From Trema orientale (Eukaryota; Streptophyta; Magnoliopsida; Rosales; Cannabaceae): a stretch of DNA of 64,000 bases. Made by a program: the position numbers and the translations under genes. Numbering within the stretch: the first letter of the stretch is position 1; every line of letters starts with the position of its first letter. Below the pieces are notes generated by a model. It had not been told where the DNA came from. It worked only from the letters and a program-made list of their open reading frames with translations, and made no database searches. The stretch lies in NCBI GenBank assembly GCA_002914845.1, contig JXTC01000296.1, positions 76,116 to 140,115 of the forward strand. The letters are read 5' to 3'. Positions 1-12,115 of this stretch are shown piece after piece.

Positions 1-154
1 TGTGCATGTAATATGATTATGAAAATAGTTTTCATGTAAAAATTTTAAAACCTAAATCCGCTAATTATTCCGCTGCGTTCATGATGTGATCATGTATTTT
101 TTCATAGTTTACATGCATGTATATTTTTGCCCTAAGTGTTAGGTAATTCCAGCA
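1..154 (+). mobile_element. 3' end of a Ty1/copia-type LTR (partial)
   Basis: The segment carries the motif ttccgctgcgtt and ends in ttccagca. The same 3'-terminal block closes the two longer LTRs at 32776-34170 and 54598-56231. The left part lies outside the window. No primer-binding site follows position 154, so this is either a solo LTR or the 3' LTR of an element lying further left. The assignment rests on shared motifs with the other two copies; no coding sequence is visible. Confidence 0.55.
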
Positions 155-189
155 ACTACATTCAACTTTTCAACGTTGTTAGAATTGTT

Positions 190-1180
190 TCCCTTTGGAG
201 GTTACTTCTTTTTGCCTTTTCAAGTAGCTTTTCCTTTTTTGAACATTCTTAGAACACTTGGCCTTCCAATAGGATTTAGAGGTGGATGATTGTCATTTTT
301 ACAGCAGCCTTTCTTTTTGTGGTCTTCTTTGTCACATATGGAACACGTGATCACAATGTAAGCTCTCCAGAGCTTGGCAGTTTTAGCTCCTAGAATCTAC
401 ACTTCTCAGGCCCTTCATTCTTGTTCTCTTTGGTCTACCAGATTGTGCCCTAAACTTTGGAGCTGTTAGAGGTTCATGACCAGTTTTCTCCCAGGCCTAT
501 GGTTCATTCAAGTGATTTATAGTGTGATGATAAGCTTTCTCATAAGTAGTCTTACTATAGCATTCACTGAGTAGGAGCATAGGGTTGATGTCCTTATCCA
601 TGTATAAAATAGCATAAGGACATGGGATTCCAGTAAGATTCCACCTTCGGTACCTACAAACCTTAAAATTCAAGTCAACTTAAAATCTATCACCATTAAA
701 AGCATCTCACTTCAAACTTGTTGCGTCACCACAATAGTTAGGAATGCAATATAGAGCTTGTTATTTGTTCTTTTTGAGGATCATGAAAAATCCTTGGTCC
801 TATGTTATGGTGTCATTTAGAGATACTATCTCTCTTGATAGTCATTCTCTTCATAATATACCATCTAATTGTCTCCAAAAGGGTGAGTATTGGCTTGTCA
901 TGGGCATCGCCTTAAGGTTCAACAACTTCTTTTTCTTCAATAAGTTCAACCTGGACAAAATATCATGGAAATCCCCTTGGGGTTCAGTAGCTTCTCTTCA
1001 GCAACTTCAAACTCATCATCAAATATGGATACAAAACCTTTCTCTTGGTCATCATCTATTTGCAAAGGCTCAAGTATGGTAACCTTGTATATTTCAACTA
1101 GTCTATTATTGTCTAACAGTACTCTAGCTTTGGTCATTACATTCTTATCAGTGGTAATTTGCTCAAAACTACCAAACTGA
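190..1180 (-). pseudogene. MULE (Mutator-like) transposase remnant, catalytic core missing
   Basis: Read on the minus strand, the order is: an acidic N-terminal piece (946-1137), then TLLETIRWYIMKR (about 850-890), a SWIM-type zinc finger CRYRRWNLTGIPCPYA (about 595-645), a GRPKRTR block (about 430-450), and a CCHC-like tail with CDKEDHKKKGCCKND (about 300-360). This is the C-terminal order of MuDR/FAR1-like plant transposases. The DDE core that should lie between the N-terminal piece and the ETIR block is absent. Stops (for example just before the AW of the segment after the SWIM finger) and frameshifts break the frame. It is therefore a dead internal-deletion derivative. Terminal inverted repeats were not found. 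Confidence 0.75.
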
Positions 1181-3500
1181 CCAATTGTAGAAGGTCTATA
1201 TATAGTAATATTCTACTTTAAAATTCTTCCCATAATTAACCTAACAGTGAAGCAAAATCATCAAACTCAAACAACCCATATAGTCAATATAACATCAATA
1301 TCAGAATAACAAAATTCACTTTCGTTCTTCACAACTATGTATCCTCCATGGTGAACGTACCTTGTAAATATTTTTTTTTTACTAGGATCTGGATTAGAAA
1401 GATAATAAACTTGATATAAATAAAATTAAATTTTTTTTGGAAAAAATCAGTCTCCAACAAATATGCAAAACACATACTCCAATAATTTTATTTTGAAAAC
1501 AAGTAAGCCATCTTACAATTCATGGATGACTGTTAAAACATACAAATGACTGAAATCTACTCTATTACTAATTTTATGTAGTCATTTAAGAACTCCACAT
1601 CAAACACCAAATAAAAGGAGCATCCATAAGAACTTGTTAAAACTATGACTGAATTAAATTACAACCATTAACGAATTGTTCATAACTGTGAAAAAGAAAA
1701 GAAAAAAAAAAGGCTTTTCTTATAACTAAATGAAATGTCTTCGAGTACTCCGCCAAGTCATTCTAAGATTATTAGTGTGATAAATGCAATTTGATCACTA
1801 GTATAATTCAGATGTTACACTCATGAGAAAACACAAAACTCATGGAAACTTGAACAAATTCATTTTTCATTTTTGCATATACATGAGTTATAAAAACATA
1901 TTATTATTATCATCTTTCCTAGTCCTCTTTTTTTTTTTCCTTCATCAACTTACTTGACATAAAAATTTATAAAGACCAATTTGAAGTAAAAATTTTGGGT
2001 GAACAGAATAGACCTATGATTGCCCAAATCATAACTGATTTCTTTTTTCTAATGAAAAGAAACCTTTCTATATATACTTGCACAAAAGCAAATTGTGAAA
2101 CTCTAAACAATATATAACACCCTTCCAAATGAACGAAAACCAAGCAATCAATTAGTAACCCAGAAAAAATTATTCTGGTCCACACAAATTACTGAACTCA
2201 AAAACCATATCTACATTTACTGGTTTTCGGGGTTATCACATAATTATGAGTGGCCAAATTATCAATGTTAGTCTTTATTTATCAATTAGCTAGTATTAGT
2301 TCTTAACCGTTCCTCTAAAAACAAAAACAAAATAACAAAAACATTGCTCTAAAAACAAAAACAAAAGCAGCAACGAAAAATATCAATATTGTTTTATATC
2401 AAAGGGAGTGGTATTTTTTAACACTTTTCCTGTATCTGAAAGAAAATTTATGCTATTTTCCTTACACGAAACCAAAGAGACATGAACACTAAAGCTCAAC
2501 ACTAGGGTCCTAGAAACCATGGGACATGAAAACCATGGAACGAAGGATCTTTAGTATACCATAGTCACAGTCGAAGAGCTTCGGATTACTTTCAAGTACA
2601 AAATAGGAAACTAAGCTTCAAATTAACAAGAAATCAGAGGCTGATAATACTAATCTATGTCAATTAAATCAAGATCGAGTATTGATATAATCCTATCAAA
2701 TTCAGTGATTATGCAAGAAAGATGAGAGAATTTAGGAATAAAAAATGAATAAAATAATTAAAATGGGTTCAAAATCTTACTATAACATGGTCGATTTCCT
2801 CCAATCGGGCGAAGAATAGGCATCTTAACCTTAGAAACCTCATATTTGCAACCTCAAATTTTTGGACACAAATCTCAAAGAAGCAGCTGTTTTCTAATTT
2901 TTGGAGAAGTAAGAAGAGTTCTGTTCTAAAATAACCCAACAAACCCTGATATGTTCCCTCTTCCTTAACAAATAAAAGTGAATCATGTGAAAGGAATGTG
3001 GGTAGCTTTTCTCTACCCAAAGTACCATATTCAAAAGAGGCATGTGAGTGTCACGTGGTGATTTCAGCACCAATTTGATCCACCTAACTGCCACAATTTG
3101 TTTAGGGGCTACATTGCAAATCTCTAATTAATTCAGGATTCACGCTCCTGGATCTTTCCCTTTGGTTTAACTTATGACAATCAATTTTAGCAGTGTGTCT
3201 AGTCATTAGATTTACCTCAGGGCACAAAAGTTGTAATTCAGCAGACCATGAAGAGGTAAAAGCATCCATGAAAATTTCTAAACTCAGCAACTCACAAAAT
3301 TTCTCAGGTAGCAAGTTGTTTTGGAGTGTGACAAAATTTTAAAATTAGTTGCTAACTAAAATATTGAGTCTCAAAATGATGTGATAATTATGCAATATAG
3401 AGTTAATTAAGAGAGCAAGATATGTCAAAATTATATTAAATAAAAGAAGATCCTGACATTCTAAGACAAGTGTTAATTTCTCATTAAAAGATTATCAAGT
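1181..3500. other. AT-rich intergenic DNA, no gene recognised
   Basis: Short open frames occur on both strands (for example minus 2769-3094 and 3102-3314), but none has a recognisable domain, consistent codon pattern or splice context. Poly(A)/poly(T) tracts are common. It may include decayed transposon sequence belonging to the MULE on its left. Confidence 0.5.
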
Positions 3501-3880
3501 TTATGTCACTTCATCAAGTGTTTGTACCACACCATAGATAATACCGCATCAACATTTTACTGGGCTATTAGAAGTGGACACATGGCAAACTATTATTGGA
3601 AGCTATGTAAACTTTTTCACTATCTCCACTTAGTGTTGCCACATTATAACCACATACCAAGCTAACATTGAATCCATCTTCACCCATAGCAATTGTCCAA
3701 TTCCTTTATTATGTAAATAAGTGGGCAATGAGGTGTATAGTTGAAACCTTCTCCAGATACAACTCCTCCTAAACTCCTACATATAATAGCTAAAGATTTG
3801 CAATGTAATTAAATAGAGAGAGGTGAACATATTATTACGATACGATATCAATCTTCTCTCTATTTGATACCACTTACCAT
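3500..3880 (+). repeat. possible copia LTR fragment
   Basis: The segment resembles the U3-R-U5 end of a plant copia LTR. It has a tract with an AT-rich promoter-like block, a GAGAGAGG stretch and then tctctctatttgatacca, which looks like an LTR end running into a degenerate primer-binding site. No partner LTR or coding region was found, so the call is weak. Confidence 0.25.
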
Positions 3881-4102
3881 TCTCTTTCTTATTTAAATCA
3901 ATTAAATGTCTTTTGATTTTCTTTTATTTTGAAATTTTCAGCCAAGAAAAAGAAATTTCTTATAAATTGTTAATTTCTTTCTTTCTTTCTCTCACACCTG
4001 ATGTTTTTCTTTTTAAAACCCAACCCAACTGAAGCCAATTCTGGTCTGAATTCCTTTTATTTACTTCTGATACTATCAACTAAGTGATTATATATATATA
4101 TA

Positions 4103-4310
4103 TAGATAATGCTTGAGATACCAACTTTTATACCAAAATTTTAATACCAACACGTGTAGCATGTGATTTGTCACCATTTAATTGATGATAATGTTTATTC
4201 TATTTGTGGTAAGTATTAACACACTAATTGGATGGTGACAACTTACATGCCACATGTGTTGGTACAAAAAATTTGGTACAAAAGTTAAGACATGTAGTGC
4301 TATTCTATAT
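4103..4310. mobile_element. MITE with long terminal inverted repeats
   Basis: The left arm reads ataatgcttgagataccaac, and the right arm is its imperfect reverse complement through about 90 bases on each side, meeting near 4205. The whole unit is therefore close to a palindrome of about 200 bp inside TA-rich flanks. There is no coding capacity. Its ends resemble those of the palindrome at 52384-52570 (ataatgc..gagatac.aa against ataatgc..gggatactaa), so the two are probably one family. The superfamily is not assigned. Confidence 0.65.
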
Positions 4311-4904
4311 ATATATATGTACACTATCAATTTTCAATTTAATAAATCCCACCGAACCTATTCCATTAACATTTCTTTTCACATAAGACTAATAACATCT
4401 TATCCACTTATATATCACGTACGTGTATACATATATAATCGTTATTATTAGTCTTATCATTATTATTATTATTCTATTACTATTATTACTATAGTATTAT
4501 AATATATATTTTAGAATACTGAGCTACCCATCCTATTTTCTACTGCTATAAATATATCTGCACCCACCAACAAACTCTACATTGTGCGAACATAATTACT
4601 AATATTTACATTCTGTAATTTAAATACTCGTAGACCTATAGAGAAAGATGTTTTAGTACATTAAGTTATGTAATGCAACTGCATTATTTACAACTTCCCA
4701 TATTATTTTCAGTACTTTAAATTCTCGTAGAACCGTGAGACTAAGTTATTTATTAAGACGACTTGTGTAATGCGATTCCTTTTATACAACCCCTATATTA
4801 AATTCAGCAATATAAATTTCAGTCATTTTTTTTATTGCAGGAAAAACACCCTTCTATAGAGCATTAAAACGCAACTCCACTGGGGAGTAACAAAGGGAAA
4901 CTAA

Positions 4905-5038
4905 GGACGCATTTGGTACAAGATTCGAATCATATTCTTAAAATCCAGAAACAATATTTATATAGAAAGTTGGAAGGATAAATGTTTTATCTTTCCAAAT
5001 TTGAAGAATAGGATTCGAATCCTATACCAAATACGCCC
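4905..5038. mobile_element. Tourist-like (PIF/Harbinger) MITE
   Basis: A 134-bp palindromic element. The left end ggacgcatttggtac pairs with the right end whose reverse complement is gggcgtatttggtat, and both inner arms hold gattcgaat. It is flanked by TAA at 4902-4904 and 5039-5041. A 3-bp TAA duplication and a GG(C/G)-rich end followed by TTTGGT are the hallmarks of Tourist MITEs mobilised by PIF/Harbinger transposases. There is no coding sequence. Confidence 0.8.
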
Positions 5039-5214
5039 TAAGTTTTTTCAGTATTTCCAAGATCTCAAAAGTCATCTCATGAATATGCCCGTTCTTCGTC
5101 TTTTTTAACCCAAAAAAAAAAAACAAAACAAAACAAAAAAAAAGTTAATAAAAAAAGAAAAAAAAACAAAAAAAAAAAGAAAAAAGAAATAAAAAATCAT
5201 CTTATTGTCTCAAA

Positions 5215-6500
5215 ATGGCTGAGCAACAAAATCCATTAAATATTGAAATCTTCACTATTTTAACTCAGTTAGCGAACTCAATAGATGCTATTGGGCAATC
5301 TTAAGAAGACATGCAATTATCTCACACTCAAATACTCCAGAAGATTGCCAATTTGAAAAAGCGAATAGAGCTAGGACTTTTACTTCAGTTCTACCCAATC
5401 AAAACAACACTTTTCATGCATCTGAAATTCAGATTCCCGACATGCCAGCAACACAAGGAAGTCCTGTCAATCTTGTTTCTGTAACCACAGTCGGAACTGA
5501 CAATGGAACTTCAAAAGGTTTTATTACAAAAAAGCAATTACAAGATATGCTTAGAACTAAGCAGAAAAAGCCAGTAAGATTGTTGCAGCAATGGAGTTTC
5601 AACCTCCTTATCTTGCTAGTATTCTCTCCAAGCCATATCTGAAGGATTACACTAATCCTCGATTTAAGAAGTTCGATGAGAAGAAAGGTAATGCTAGGAA
5701 ACATGTCATTAGTTTCCTAGATAATCTCGGAGTTTTCACTAGTGACCATGATTTGATACTAATAAGAGAATTTTCAAAATCTGTCACCGATTGAGCATAT
5801 TCATAGTTTGTCAATTTACATGCAAGTATCATTGGCACTTGGGAAGAATTGCTAAAAATATTTTGTACAAAGTTCTTCATAGCAATACGCACATTGGGCT
5901 TATCTGATCTTTCAAAGACAACACAAAGGGAAGATGAAGCACTTGCAACCTAGGTGAATAGATTCAAAGAAGTGGCTCTTGATTGTAAAGAAATTATTTT
6001 TGAACAAGAAATAATTCGGATATGCGTTAACGGAATGCAAAACAAATACAAAGTTCATATTGAGAATTACATGAACCCAACTTTTGTCGAATTAATGTTT
6101 AGACTGAGCAATACCAAAGCAACAGTATCAAAAATGCGTAAAGCTGCACCAGAGAAAAGGACTACTGCTAAAAGTTGGAATAAACCAACTCTCTTCAAAA
6201 GAAGGAAAGAGATTGCCATAGTTGACCAACGCGAACAAAATAAAAGAAATCTACCCATTTTACCAAAAATACCACTTTCCAAAGATAGAATCAATGCTCT
6301 AGTGTGCATCTAAATAGAAGATGGAGTTCTTAAATACCCATTGCCTAACAGACAGTCAGCACAAGAAGTGATGCGAGACCCCCCCAAGTATTGCTTGTTA
6401 CATAAAAGAGTATACCATGCTACATCAGACTGTTACATTATCCAGAGGATTTATCATGAAAAAGCTCAGAGAGGTGAAATTATCTAGGGGCAACAACAAC
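5215..6500 (+). pseudogene. Tat-type gag remnant
   Basis: Blocks at 5442-5642, 5591-5794 and 5954-6313 lie in different frames but form one gag when read in order. They comprise an N-terminal leader, the FITKKQL block, a capsid-like stretch with FLDNLGVFTSDHDLILIREF, and KEIIFEQEIIRICVNGM. A later segment (6330-6480) has the spacing of a plant gypsy gag C-terminus (CLLHKRVYHATSDC). In-frame stops occur at about 5302, 5792, 5952 and 6311. It cannot make a full protein. Confidence 0.7.
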
Positions 6501-7639
6501 AAAGAGCTAAAAATAATCTATTTCTGAATCATGAAAGTAGACAAGTAAATACGTGCACTACTATTGATTCGACTAACGAGAATCCAACTAATGAAGAATC
6601 AACACAGGAGCAAGAGATCAAGATAATGATGGAAAACTTATTTGACATGCTGGAATTTAGAGATGAAGTTCGCTGAGAAGCCACACAGGCAATCTTCCAA
6701 GTATCCCAGCAAGTTAGTCCACAGTGTTGCTCCATTAACCAAGCTTTGGGACGCGTTTCCAAGAAAGATGAAGACACCATTACTTTCTCAGAGAAAGATG
6801 CCTAAGTTGTAAATTTTTGCCACAACAAACCACTGTACATAGAAACTAAAATGGCATGTCTTTCAAACGAGCCTTGGTGGACAATAGTTCATCGGTCAAC
6901 CTCATGTCTTTGCAAGTTTTCAAAGTAGCCAGAATTCTAAAAAGCAAGCTAATCATCAATGTCGTTAATTACTTTTGCATCAAGTCCTCATACTGCAAAA
7001 GGATATGTTAATGTAGGTTTGCAAGTTGGACTAATCCGAGTATCAACCAATTCTTTGTAATTGATATGGATATATCCTATCATCTGTTGCTCGGAAAACC
7101 TTGCATTCACCATAACTAAGTAGTGCCATCTACCTTGCATCAGTATTTGAAGGCAATAAGAGGCAAAAAGAGAATTTTTGGTACCCACAACAAAAGCTCC
7201 ATTTGCCCCCATAAGAAGTTTTCTAGATGGAGGCTACATTTTTTTATGACGTCTTTGATCGGTCTAATGGAACAAAACCTCGAGGAGTGCTATTATACAC
7301 CAATTCTAATGTAAGAGACTCATCCTACAATAATATAACCATAGAGATCGATTCAGTAGACCTAGAAAAACCCTATATTCAGCATATTATTCTACCTGAT
7401 AGAAGAGTTGCTTACTAAATATGTAGTTACGGCAAGGCTAACAATGATCTCGAGAGCCCAGAAAGAGTTTATCTAACACAAAATTCAAACCGAGCATAAG
7501 TCATTCCGCTTACACCAGAAAAACTACAAGATGAATCGAAGAATCCTCAAGAAGGGCTCAAGAAAATAAATTTAGTAGAAGACAGAGAAGAAAGATCAAT
7601 ATTCATTTCTGCCAAGCTAGAACTAGAATTTGAAGCATC

Positions 7640-9240
7640 TCTCTTGGAATAACTGAAAGAAAATCGTGACGTAAAAGTTGTTCAGACAAATTGCAAGGAA
7701 TCTTAGCAATCATAGTCAGTTACAAATCAGGAAGGAAATAGAGAAGTTGCTAGAGGCCGAATTCATAAAACCATGCATATATCCAACATGGTTGGCAAAT
7801 ATAGTACCAGTAAGAAAGAAGAATGGGCTATTCAGAATTAGTGTAGATTTCAGAGATTTAAATAAAGTATGTTCAAAGGATGATTTCCTATTACCAAATT
7901 TGGATATACTTGTTAATGCAACTACCAACCACGAAATGCTCTCACTCATAGATACATTCAGTGCCTACAACCAGATTAAGATGGATCCAGAAGATACAAA
8001 GAAAACTACTTTCAGAACCCTATGATTATGTCGAATACTACATCGATAATTTGGTGGTAAAGTCCAAAAGAAAAGAATCACATTTGAATTACTTGAGATG
8101 AGTGTTTGAAAGGTGCAAAAAGTACGATCTCAAGATGAATCCACTAAAATATACATTCAGAGTCACAGAAGAAAAGATAAAGACAATACTAGACATCAAG
8201 TTACCTCAAGATCTCAAAAAACTGAGGGGATTCATTGGAAAAATTTCTTATCTCAGGAGATTTATTCCAGGTTTGGCCAGTATTATTAATCCTCTCTATC
8301 AATTAACCAAGAAAGATACGGAGTACACAAGTGACATTAAACATGACCATGTCGTCGAAGAAATCAAGAAAATTCTCACTAATGCATAAGTTATTTTTGC
8401 TCCTTCCCTGAAAAAAGAATTATTAATTTACTTAGCCACGTCTCACAAATCAGTTAGGATATTGATAGCACAAGAATGTGATGACTTGGAGAAGCCAGTC
8501 TATTATCTATACTGCTTGCTTCGAGGATCAGATAAGAATTAATCTATAATAGATAAGCTCCATATTGCCTTAATGTATGCAATACAAAAGCTTAGACACT
8601 ACATGGTCACTCACAAAGTCAAAGTGATCATGAATTCTGATCTGATCAAGCTCTTACTGCAAAAACCAATCCTCACTAGTCGATATGCCAAATGGATGCT
8701 CATACTTAGTGAACTTGACATCTCTGTCAAAAAGCTAAAAACCATCAAAAGCCAAGCTTTGGTTGAATTGCTTAATTCAGAGGAAATAATGTCCATAGAA
8801 GACAAAGAAGAATCTTAGATACTTTATTTTGATTGGGCCTCCGCCCTTAATGAAGGAAGTGCTGGATTTATTCTATCAAATGATGAAGGTGAAATCTTCA
8901 AAAAAGCTGTCAAATTAGCTTTCCCTTATTCCAATAATGAACCCAAATATGAGGCCTTAGCTATTAGATTGGATCTTGCAAAAGAAATGAAGATTTTAGA
9001 ATTAAAAATTTGTCGGGGCTCTAACTTAGTCATCAGATAGCACAAAGATTTGCTGTTAAGGAGCCAAATTTGGTCAAATACTGAGAAGAAATACGAGAAA
9101 AGCTCCATGCCTTCAAAAACTATGAATTAGATCACATCCCCAGATCTCTGAACAAGTATGCAGAAGCTCTGGCAACTTTGTTGTTAAAAATAGGCCATAC
9201 AAAAGAAGATCTTATTCATATTTCGTTGGAGACAAAGTCA
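7640..9240 (+). pseudogene. Tat-type reverse transcriptase / RNase H remnant
   Basis: The frame shows EKLLEAEFIKP, PVRKKNGLFRISVDFRDLN (7790-7860), SAYNQIKM, then after a jump YYIDNLVVKSK (about 8036-8068; YIDN replaces the usual YVDD), KKLRGFIGKISYLRRFIPGL, a linker AIQKLRHYMVTHKV, and a second RNase-H-like domain beginning YFDWASALNEGSAGFIL (about 8825). Two internal deletions are evident. One lies between TTFRT and the YIDN motif, removing the central RT block near 8022. The other is after FRVTEEK near 8178. The dual RNase H arrangement places it in the Tat lineage. Confidence 0.75.
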
Positions 9241-10139
9241 GAGCCAATAGCTTCATCAGCATAACAATCAAATGGATGGATCCAATCTATCAAAGAAAAT
9301 TTGGAAAGTCCAGAAGTCAAAAATATCAAAGAATTCAAAGCAATTATGTTGATCAATGATCAAGTATACAAGAGATTTTCTAACAGAATTCTGGAAAAAT
9401 GTATTGATAAAGAATTTGGTATAAAAGTATTAGATAAAGTCCATTTTAAAATGTGTAATTCGGATGGACTAATATTAGCTAGAAGAATCCAAAAGCTTAA
9501 ATACTTCTGACTTGAATTGAGAAAACATGCTAATGAGCTGTAAAGAATCAAGCTTAACTATTAATTGGTATGAATAATGGAGAACAGAAACTAAGAAAGT
9601 GATAGATGAGCTACGGTGGAGAGGAGAAATTCTAAAGATAGTACTGACTAAATATGGGTGAGGTCTCGAAACTTGCCGACTTAATTAAGTCAGCAGTTAA
9701 TAATAAATTTTTTTTTTGAAGTACACAAAAATATAAAAATTTAATCCACTCAAAAACCAAGTCAAATATATAGATATGTATATATACTTGTAGGTAATTA
9801 AATCAAATGGTATTAAATTAAAGTAACAATAACACAAAAGCCTTAAAATTATGCATCACATTAAAATCAATAAACTTAAATGATGATCTTCTAGTTAAAT
9901 AAAATACGAAATAATAATGCTAAAACACGTCAGGTTGTACCAATGAGCCTTTATTGAGCATTTCACTGCAAACTTCTTAGTAAACAAGGTTTATAAAATA
10001 ACCAATATAATAAAATAAATACTCAAAACTATTTGTACTTAATTGCATATGAAAAGAAAACATTATGCATTCATGTTATTATTGGCTCTTTTATTATGTG
10101 AGGAAATGGGTATCATTTATGAATTCAGGATATCGTAAT

Positions 10140-10640
10140 TCTCCTCTTCTAATAAAAATTTCGTCCTCGAAATTTGCTTACCAAACAACTTTGGATATTG
10201 GTTCCTCATTTCATCATCCTGCTCCCATGTAGCCTCCTCAACTGAATGGTTTTGCCATAGAACTTTTACTAAAAGAATCTTTTTGTTTATTAATTCTTTC
10301 TCTTTTCTATCTCAAATCTGAACTGGATATTCCTCATAGGTTAATTTTGGATCGAGTTCGAGGGGTTCCTAGCTAAGAATATGGGATGGGTCTGATACAT
10401 TCTTCCTTAATATAGAAACATGGAAGACATTGTGTATACTTGATAACTCTCGGGGCAAAGCAAGCCTGTAAGCAACATTCCCAACTTTCTCAAGGATCTC
10501 ATAAGGACCTATAAATCTCGTCCTCAACTTTCCTTTCATCTAAATCTCGTTACACCTTTCATAGGAGCTACTTTGAGAAATACTTTATCACCAACAGAAA
10601 AGTGTAAGGATCGGCATCCTGGATCTGCATAAAACTTCTG
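10140..10640 (-). pseudogene. integrase tail with chromodomain remnant
   Basis: Just upstream of the polypurine tract the minus strand reads VLWQNHSVEEATWEQ followed by a DEMRNQYPKLF-type ending. This is the usual C-terminal end of the integrase chromodomain in plant chromoviruses. The equivalent block of the element at 30351-39394 reads VLWEHHKEDEATWELE. It adjoins the gag remnant through a deletion of the polymerase region. Confidence 0.65.
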
Positions 10641-10641
10641 T

Positions 10642-11253
10642 CTATTTTAAGCTGTTATCATACGTTTTTTGATCTTTTCTACTACCATATTTGCGGATGT
10701 ATTCAGCAACAGAGATCTCTCTTTGTTTCAAATTGGAAAACTCTACCCTTCTACTGGCTCTCATGGTATCAGTAAAATACTTCCCATAAAACAACTTTCT
10801 AAACCGCTCCCAAGTCATAGTAGTGATATCGTGAACAGTGCTTATAGTATTCCACCAATACTCAGCATAATATCTCAGCATAAAACTAGCACAAGGAACT
10901 TTATCTGCATCAGGAATCTTGGCGTAAGCCAGCACACGCTCAGTGGTCCTAATCCACTGCTCTGCCTGTATCGAATCAACCCCGCCATCAAAGGTTGGAG
11001 GCTGGAGTTTTCTGAATCTTTCCCCAGCACTTTCACTAGCATCCTGCCTATGTTGAGGTGGTGGTGGTGGAAGGTTAGGTTGATTTTTTTGTCTCATACG
11101 TTGCTCTAAAATATTTTGTATCAAAGAAGCCAACTGTTCAACCTGATTATCACTCTGTGAAGAAGATACACCCCTCTTGAAATTATCTTGACCCTGAGTA
11201 GTCACTATATTGATATCCTGATACCCAGAATCCATTACTCTAATTAGAGCCAA
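10642..11253 (-). pseudogene. chromovirus gag (open for 203 codons)
   Basis: An uninterrupted frame with a Q/P-rich N-terminal part, then FRKLQPPTFDGGVDSIQAEQW, the typical start of the retrotransposon gag (capsid) domain, ASFMLRYYAEYWWNT, and MTWERFRKLFYGKYF followed by REISVAEYIRKY. The C-terminal zinc knuckle and everything after it are gone: the frame runs into sequence that resembles the integrase tail. The ATG lies about 155 bp downstream of the primer-binding site. Truncated capsid with no polymerase partner, so treated as a pseudogene. Confidence 0.75.
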
Positions 11254-12037
11254 TAATAATCATTAACATATATGATATGCAATTATAAAATAATTACAGA
11301 TATCAAATATATGTTCAACACTTACAAAGGAGTGAGGCTTTCTTTCTTTCCCGACGTGTGTATATAAGCAGTCTTCAGAATCATTTTAAAACATCAGCTC
11401 TGATACCAACTGTAACATTCTCCGATTCCACACACGTACGTAAGGATATTTGTATAATTATTTAGTGAAATCGGAAGACGCTACTCGATTTAGAACTGAT
11501 AAAATAGTGAAAATTTAAAACTTTTTAGACTTTCTGAAAGAATTCTGAAAGAAAAGAAGAACTCCACTGATAATTATACATACTCCAATATATACATATA
11601 TACACCCTCGCAAAGTGGGCCTCTTCTAAAATATACATAATATACACACACAAAATAGGTACAAAATCGCCTATCAGGAAATCACAGCATCAAAATACTC
11701 ATATACACAAGCCGCAGTTGGAAAGTCGGCGCTCCTCCTCTAAACTCACATATGAGCAGTATCATCTGCAATGTAAGAATATATATGAGTATGGGACTCT
11801 ATAAGTAACGAGTGCAAATGTAACGTGCGTACACCGGAAAACAGATATTTTTATGATTGGGATCTCCGTGTATATGGTATTGCCTGATAAGACCGTAAAT
11901 CGCATACTGAGCCACTCAGATAACTAATAACTAATAACTAATTATAAGCTGTCATATGGAGGTCTCGAGTCCCAAATACATCTCAAACTCCTCTGTGTAC
12001 TGTAGAGGTCCTCCCTATACTGCTATCAGAGTACTCC

Positions 12038-12115
12038 AGAAGGAACTAAATAATGTCCCCAAAAGAACCTAATAATGTCCCCAGAGGAACCAGAAAATGT
12101 CCCCGAAGGAACCAA
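12038..12115. repeat. minisatellite of about 21 bp inside a gypsy LTR
   Basis: Three to four imperfect units built on aggaaccaaataatgtcccc lie inside the 5' LTR of the chromovirus. The matching part of the 3' LTR is deleted, so copy number cannot be compared within the element. Confidence 0.7.

Larger units (their letters stand above)
5215..9545 (+). mobile_element. decayed Ty3/gypsy element, Tat lineage, no LTRs seen
   Basis: The internal part of a Tat-type retrotransposon. Gag starts at ATG 5215 after an A-rich leader and reads through FITKKQLQDMLRT, FQPPYLASIL and an RF-rich C-terminal part to about 6500. Protease is marked by ALVDNSSSVNLM near 6870-6910. Reverse transcriptase, RNase H and a second RNase-H-like domain follow to about 9240. 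Many stops and frameshifts are present. The element ends abruptly at 9545, against the truncated LTR of the neighbouring minus-strand gypsy element, so integrase and the 3' LTR are missing. No 5' LTR is recognisable. Confidence 0.8.

Noticed and set aside
744..1180. Plus-strand open frames over the MULE remnant
   Set aside because: They are shadows of the minus-strand transposase frame and have no motif of their own.
2769..3314. Minus-strand frames of 66-83 codons
   Set aside because: No domain, no splice context, overlapping frames, composition of random AT-rich DNA.
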